DNA of 18,184 nucleotides from an uncultured Clostridia bacterium (GTDB taxonomy: Bacteria > Bacillota > Clostridia > Oscillospirales > Acutalibacteraceae): the NCBI GenBank assembly GCA_947171615.1, contig CAMVYG010000017.1, forward strand, positions 1-18,184, written 5' to 3'. Under the pieces are notes generated by a model. The model did not search any database. It had not been told where the DNA came from and was given only the letters and a program-made list of their open reading frames with translations. Positions 14,246-18,184 of this stretch are shown here, piece after piece. Each line of letters begins with the position of its first letter. Position 1 is the stretch's first letter. A program made the translations under genes and the position numbers.

Positions 14246-17200
14246 TTGAAAAGAATTCTTTCCCTGCTGCTGGCAGTTCTGCTGCTTTGCTCGGCTCTTC
14301 CCGTCAGTGCGGCGGAAGCGCCTGCCCTGGCTGTGGGAACCGTGACTGCGCAAAAGGGGCAGAGTATCAGCGTGCCTCTTACCATTTCGGGAAATACGGG
14401 AATCTGCGGCGCGCGGCTGGCCGTTTCCTATGACCGGAAGCTGACGCTTACCAAGGTAGACAGCGGCTCTGCTTTTTCTTCCCTGTCTTTAACAAAGCCG
14501 GGAGATTTAAGCGCCAACCCGGTTTACCTTGTATGGGACGGCATGGAAGCCGATTTTTCCAACGGTGTGATAGCCACGCTTACCTTTACCGCTCCTCAGG
14601 AAAGCGGCCGTTTCCCCATTTCCCTTTCTTATGAAGAGGGTGATTTTACAGACGGCGATCTCCAGGAGGTCAGCCCCAAGGTGGAAAGCGGAGCGGTAAT
14701 AATTCCCAATGTAGTCAGCACTGTAACTTTGAGCGGTTTTGTGACAACGCCGGTAAAGAACCTTCCCGATTCTTCCGCTGTAACAGGCGAAGGCGTGATT
14801 GCCAGCGTTACCTGGTCTCCGGCTCTTGTGGAAGGAAAATTTGCCCGGAATACTGCTTATACCGCCACGCTGACCGTGGCTCCGGCAGAGGGAACAAGCT
14901 TTGCAGAGAAGGTGACGATTACCCCCTTTGACAATTTCTCTGCTTTTACGAAAAACAGTGATGGTACCTATAAGGCCACAAAAACCTTTCCCAAAACCTC
15001 AGATAAGGATGCTCCCACGGCAGAAGTTCCCACCGGGCTTACCGCTGTGTTTGGTGACGCGCTGAACAGCGTTCCTCTGGTAAATCCTGCCGGAAACACC
15101 CCTGGCACTTGGAGCTGGAAGGAAGGCCCTGGCACTCTTGTGGGGCCAGCCGGAACGCAGAGCCATATTGCTGTATTTACCCCCAATGATTCTGAAAATT
15201 ACGCTGTGGTGGAAAAACCTGTTTCCATTGCTGTGGCAAAGCGTCCGGTGACGCCGCCTGTGGTATCCTCTTCTGCCATTCCCTATGACGGACAGGAAAA
15301 AACGATTCCCTGGCAGACAGCGCCTGTTCCACAGTATGTTGTGATAGAGGGACAGGCCACTGGAACAAACGCAGGGGAATATCAGGCGGTGGCCAGGCTG
15401 AAAGATCCTAACAACACAGAATGGGTGGGCGAGGGAACTGCAATTGATAAACCTCTTTCCTGGCGAATTGAAGCAAAGGCTCTTTCTGAATATACGGTGG
15501 AGGTTTCTCCTGCCTCCTATGACTACACTGGAGAGGCTGTGATCCCCAGAACTGTGAAGGTAAAGGACGGAAGCACTGTTGTTGACCCCCGGGAGTACAT
15601 CCTTTCCTATGAGAATAATGTACAAGCAGGAAACGCAACGGTGATAGTGCGGGATGCTCCGGAGGGAAACTATGTGCTTTCGGAAAAGCGGGAGAGCTTT
15701 GAGATCAGCAAAATACCCGGCACAATAGAGATCCTTGTTTCGAGCCTTACGTTTGTGTATGATGGAGAACCAATCACCTGTGGTCCAATGGGAGAGGGAA
15801 GTTTTGATTTTTCCTATCGGTATAGCGGAGACGGCGTAGCTTCCGTGACATGGTATAGTGCCGACGGCATATCGACACTTCCGGAAGGTGCACCGGTAAA
15901 TGCCGGAAAGTACCAGGCTGGTATCGCAGTGAGCGAGGGAACAAACCACCATGCGATTCCGGAGAAGATGATCCCCTTTACTATTAAGCCACGGCCTATT
16001 CCGCCGGAGGTGATTGCAGCTGTTTCAGGCTATTCCGGCACCTATGACGGGACTGCCCATGATGCAGTGGAGGCAGGCAACGAGGCGGCAGACTACACCT
16101 TACGCTACAGTCTGACTGAAAACGGAAGTTACAGCGATGTGTGTCCCACCGTGACCAATGTAAGCGACAATACCACTGTTTGGGTGGAGATCAACCGGGA
16201 AAATTATGAAAGCTGCAGGATCAGTGTTGTAACCGGCATTACCCGCGCTCAATTGGTTCCGATTCCCACTGTGCAGATAAATGGCTGGAAATACGGAGAA
16301 GCTGTGGAAAATCCAGTCGTCACCGGCAATACCGGTGGAGGTGCGGTAACGTATTACTATTATGCAGATTCTGCCTGCACACAGGGCGAAACGACAGTGT
16401 GTCCTGATAAGGTGGGAGAATACTGGGTCAAGGCAAAAATTGCCGAAAGTGAAAACTACAATGCCGCAGAAACTGAAGCCGTCAGCTTCCGCATTGCAAA
16501 GGGAGATCCCCTTTCCCTGCCGGAGCAGGTAATTGCCCAGAAGTACACGGTTTCCACAGAAAGCAGAAAAGAGCTTTCCCGAATAATGCCAGGGGATGCG
16601 GGAGCTTTGACTTATACAAAGGGTTTGGAAAGCGTCACGGGCGGGGTAGCTGTTTCCGCATGGGATATCACGGCAAACGGTATCTTGCACTTTACTCTTT
16701 CCGGCGGCGCAGTAGGAGATACCGTAATCTTCCCGGTAACGATCGGCTCTGAAAGCTATGAGGATTCCACGGTTCAGGTTAAAGTTGTGCTGACAGAAAA
16801 GGATGTACCGTTGGTTCGGGGAAAGGATATTACCGTTACATATTCCGGGACACCTGTAGGAGCAGAGAAGATCACAGGCACAGCGGAGCACAACGGCAGG
16901 GAGATCCCTGGCTCGTGGAGCTTTGAGGGGAGCTATGACCTGATAAATGCAAACCGCGGAATTGCCGTAATGGTTAAATTTACGCCGGAAAACACGGCAG
17001 AGTTTTCGGAGCAGACAGATACTATTACCCTTACCATCAAGAAGGCGGTGCCTGTTGGTACTCCGGCTTACAACCGCATTACTGTTCCCGGTAAAACTCT
17101 GGCAGACGCGGCGCTGGCAGCGGGAACTATCACACCGTCCGGCGGGACGATCCGGTGGGATGCCACCCTGGAAACGGTTGTACTTCCCAATACGGCCTAC

Positions 17201-18031
17201 TCCTGGAGTTATGAGCCGAAAAGCAGTGACGCGGGAAATTATGAGAAGCTTACAGGTACTTTGACCCCTTATGTCATCAGTATAAACCCGGGCCCCTCCA
17301 ATCCGATCACGCCGGAAATCATTATAGAAAACGGAACGGGCGGTCAGGTAGAGCTTAGCGGCAGGGGCAGCGCCCTTATAATACCGGATAAGGGCCATCA
17401 GATCAAGGAGATTCTGATAAATGGCAAAAGGGTGGAGATCCCTGTGGACGGATTGCTGACCGGGCTGACCTCCGAAGATACGATCCGAATTATATTTGAA
17501 GTGATTTTTACAGATGTTTCGTTTGGTTCCTGGTATGAGGAATCTGTCTGGTATGCCTATGAGCAGGGTCTGATGGTGGGAAAAGGACAGCGGAAATTTG
17601 ATCCCAACGGCAGGCTGACCCGCGGAGAACTGGTACAGATCCTCTACAACAAAGAGGGTCGTCCCCAGGAGCTTTACGACAATCTCTTTGTTGATGTGAA
17701 AAACGGGATCTGGTACGAAAAAGCGGTTTCCTGGGCAGCAGCTCAAAAGGTCGTTTCCGGTGATGGTAATGGAAAATTTCGGCCCAACGGCTCTATTACC
17801 CGCCAGGAGGTAGCTGTAATGCTATATCAATACAGTGACTGTCCCGAAGCAGTGGGAAGTCTGGACAGTTTTTCAGACTGTGGAAAGGTCAGTCGTTGGG
17901 CAGAGAAAGCGATGAGTTGGTGTGTGGAGTCTGGAATTCTGCATGGCAAGGGAAACGGAATTTTAGATCCCTTGGGCAAAGCGACACGGGCGGAAATTGC
18001 CGTGATGCTGGCAACCTATTGCAAAAAGTAA
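14246..18031 (+). CDS. Exported cohesin protein with Ig/MBG-like repeats and three SLH domains
   Basis: 1261 residues. Signal peptide with likely cleavage after SAA (about residue 23). A cohesin domain (27-155) shows GNTGICGARLAVSYD, LVWDGME and YEEGDFTDGD. The long middle (about 156-1010) consists of tandem Ig/MBG-like beta modules, for example AVFGD...IAVAK (267-332), YDYTGEAVIP...FEISK (425-489), VYDGEPITCG...FTIKP (504-582), YGEAVENPVV...FRIAK (683-752) and VTYSGTPVG...LTIKK (864-933). The C-terminus has three SLH domains (about 1088-1140, 1146-1197 and 1207-1259) with the binding motifs TRGE, TRQE and TRAE, which would hold the protein on pyruvylated cell-wall polymer. Translation starts at TTG: AGGAG lies 10 nt upstream and no ATG fits. 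Likely the wall anchor for dockerin partners. Confidence 0.9.
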   Translation: MKRILSLLLAVLLLCSALPVSAAEAPALAVGTVTAQKGQSISVPLTISGNTGICGARLAVSYDRKLTLTKVDSGSAFSSLSLTKPGDLSANPVYLVWDGMEADFSNGVIATLTFTAPQESGRFPISLSYEEGDFTDGDLQEVSPKVESGAVIIPNVVSTVTLSGFVTTPVKNLPDSSAVTGEGVIASVTWSPALVEGKFARNTAYTATLTVAPAEGTSFAEKVTITPFDNFSAFTKNSDGTYKATKTFPKTSDKDAPTAEVPTGLTAVFGDALNSVPLVNPAGNTPGTWSWKEGPGTLVGPAGTQSHIAVFTPNDSENYAVVEKPVSIAVAKRPVTPPVVSSSAIPYDGQEKTIPWQTAPVPQYVVIEGQATGTNAGEYQAVARLKDPNNTEWVGEGTAIDKPLSWRIEAKALSEYTVEVSPASYDYTGEAVIPRTVKVKDGSTVVDPREYILSYENNVQAGNATVIVRDAPEGNYVLSEKRESFEISKIPGTIEILVSSLTFVYDGEPITCGPMGEGSFDFSYRYSGDGVASVTWYSADGISTLPEGAPVNAGKYQAGIAVSEGTNHHAIPEKMIPFTIKPRPIPPEVIAAVSGYSGTYDGTAHDAVEAGNEAADYTLRYSLTENGSYSDVCPTVTNVSDNTTVWVEINRENYESCRISVVTGITRAQLVPIPTVQINGWKYGEAVENPVVTGNTGGGAVTYYYYADSACTQGETTVCPDKVGEYWVKAKIAESENYNAAETEAVSFRIAKGDPLSLPEQVIAQKYTVSTESRKELSRIMPGDAGALTYTKGLESVTGGVAVSAWDITANGILHFTLSGGAVGDTVIFPVTIGSESYEDSTVQVKVVLTEKDVPLVRGKDITVTYSGTPVGAEKITGTAEHNGREIPGSWSFEGSYDLINANRGIAVMVKFTPENTAEFSEQTDTITLTIKKAVPVGTPAYNRITVPGKTLADAALAAGTITPSGGTIRWDATLETVVLPNTAYSWSYEPKSSDAGNYEKLTGTLTPYVISINPGPSNPITPEIIIENGTGGQVELSGRGSALIIPDKGHQIKEILINGKRVEIPVDGLLTGLTSEDTIRIIFEVIFTDVSFGSWYEESVWYAYEQGLMVGKGQRKFDPNGRLTRGELVQILYNKEGRPQELYDNLFVDVKNGIWYEKAVSWAAAQKVVSGDGNGKFRPNGSITRQEVAVMLYQYSDCPEAVGSLDSFSDCGKVSRWAEKAMSWCVESGILHGKGNGILDPLGKATRAEIAVMLATYCKK

Positions 18032-18056
18032 GAATATAAATCAACTTCTTCCTGAA

Positions 18057-18101
18057 AAACCAGAAGGAACCGGAGAAAAATCTCCGGTTCCTCCTGGTTT
18101 T
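18057..18101. terminator. Bidirectional terminator after the cohesin operon
   Basis: A long stem, AACCAGAAGGAACCGGAGA pairing with TCTCCGGTTCCTCCTGGTT with one mismatch and a short A-rich loop, starts 25 nt after the stop codon at 18029-18031. A short T run follows on the plus strand and a longer one (TTTTT) on the minus strand, so it can serve both converging genes. Confidence 0.9.
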
Positions 18102-18143
18102 GGACGTAAAATGCTGAATTCTGGCCAGTTCTGTTATTGGCTC

Positions 18144-18184
18144 TTAAATCAACTGATTATAAATGCTGTCTACCTTGCCGTTTT
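18144..18184 (-). CDS. Possible C-terminal end of a convergent gene (partial)
   Basis: The minus strand reads NGKVDSIYNQLI and stops at a TAA (18144-18146). The reading runs off the window edge. Its place behind a terminator whose better T tail points in the minus direction supports a real convergent gene. Only 12 residues are visible, so no family can be named. Confidence 0.35.
   Translation of the reverse strand, partial: NGKVDSIYNQLI

Noticed and set aside
16100..17746. Long minus-strand open frame (548 codons) opposite the SLH-cohesin gene
   Set aside because: The plus strand has a signal peptide, a cohesin and three SLH domains in one frame; the antisense frame has no family likeness or ribosome binding site.

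Overview
The window looks like chromosomal DNA of an anaerobic, probably gut-associated Firmicute (class Clostridia, Oscillospiraceae/Ruminococcaceae-like). The reasons are a moderate GC content, strong AGGAGG-type ribosome binding sites, an AgrC/LytTR-type two-component system, an S-layer-homology (SLH) protein, and cohesin and dockerin modules. The genus cannot be named from sequence alone. I found no rRNA, tRNA, CRISPR array or transposase.

Left half, all on the minus strand. The window opens inside ychF (5' part only), which has a well-formed promoter. Upstream of it lies a small accessory island: a DUF4160 protein, a DUF2442 protein, an MNT-type nucleotidyltransferase (antitoxin-like), and a HEPN/DUF86 toxin gene that is broken by an internal deletion. 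The island sits between two direct copies, about 68 bp each, of the end of a glycerate kinase gene plus its terminator. One copy is the real end of the intact kinase; the other is a decaying remnant. Next come the type II (MOFRL) glycerate kinase and a GntP-family permease, which together form a glycerate uptake and phosphorylation pair. A REP-like palindrome and a TIGR01212/YhcC-type radical SAM gene follow.

Centre. An AgrC-like sensor kinase and a LytTR response regulator (minus strand, overlapping by 4 nt) stand back to back with a plus-strand operon. The shared intergenic region carries phased TTYGTGACA-type direct repeats directly upstream of the operon's likely -35 box. This suggests that the regulator controls the operon.

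Right half, plus strand. Three genes each encode one cohesin domain at the N-terminal side, on three different carriers. The first is a small protein with a single N-terminal membrane anchor. The second is a 1544-residue exported protein with a cohesin, an internal type I dockerin, cysteine-rich and InlB-type repeats, a long Ser/Thr-rich region of unknown fold, BspA-type leucine-rich repeats and an unrecognised C-terminal domain. The third is a 1261-residue exported protein with Ig/MBG-like repeats and three C-terminal SLH domains. There are no glycoside hydrolase domains. The operon reads as a compact, non-cellulosomal cohesin-dockerin surface assembly: membrane-tethered cohesin, a cohesin-dockerin effector or adaptor, and a wall-anchored cohesin. 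It is probably signal-controlled and is the most interesting content of the window. A strong bidirectional terminator ends it, and the last bases look like the tail of a convergent gene.
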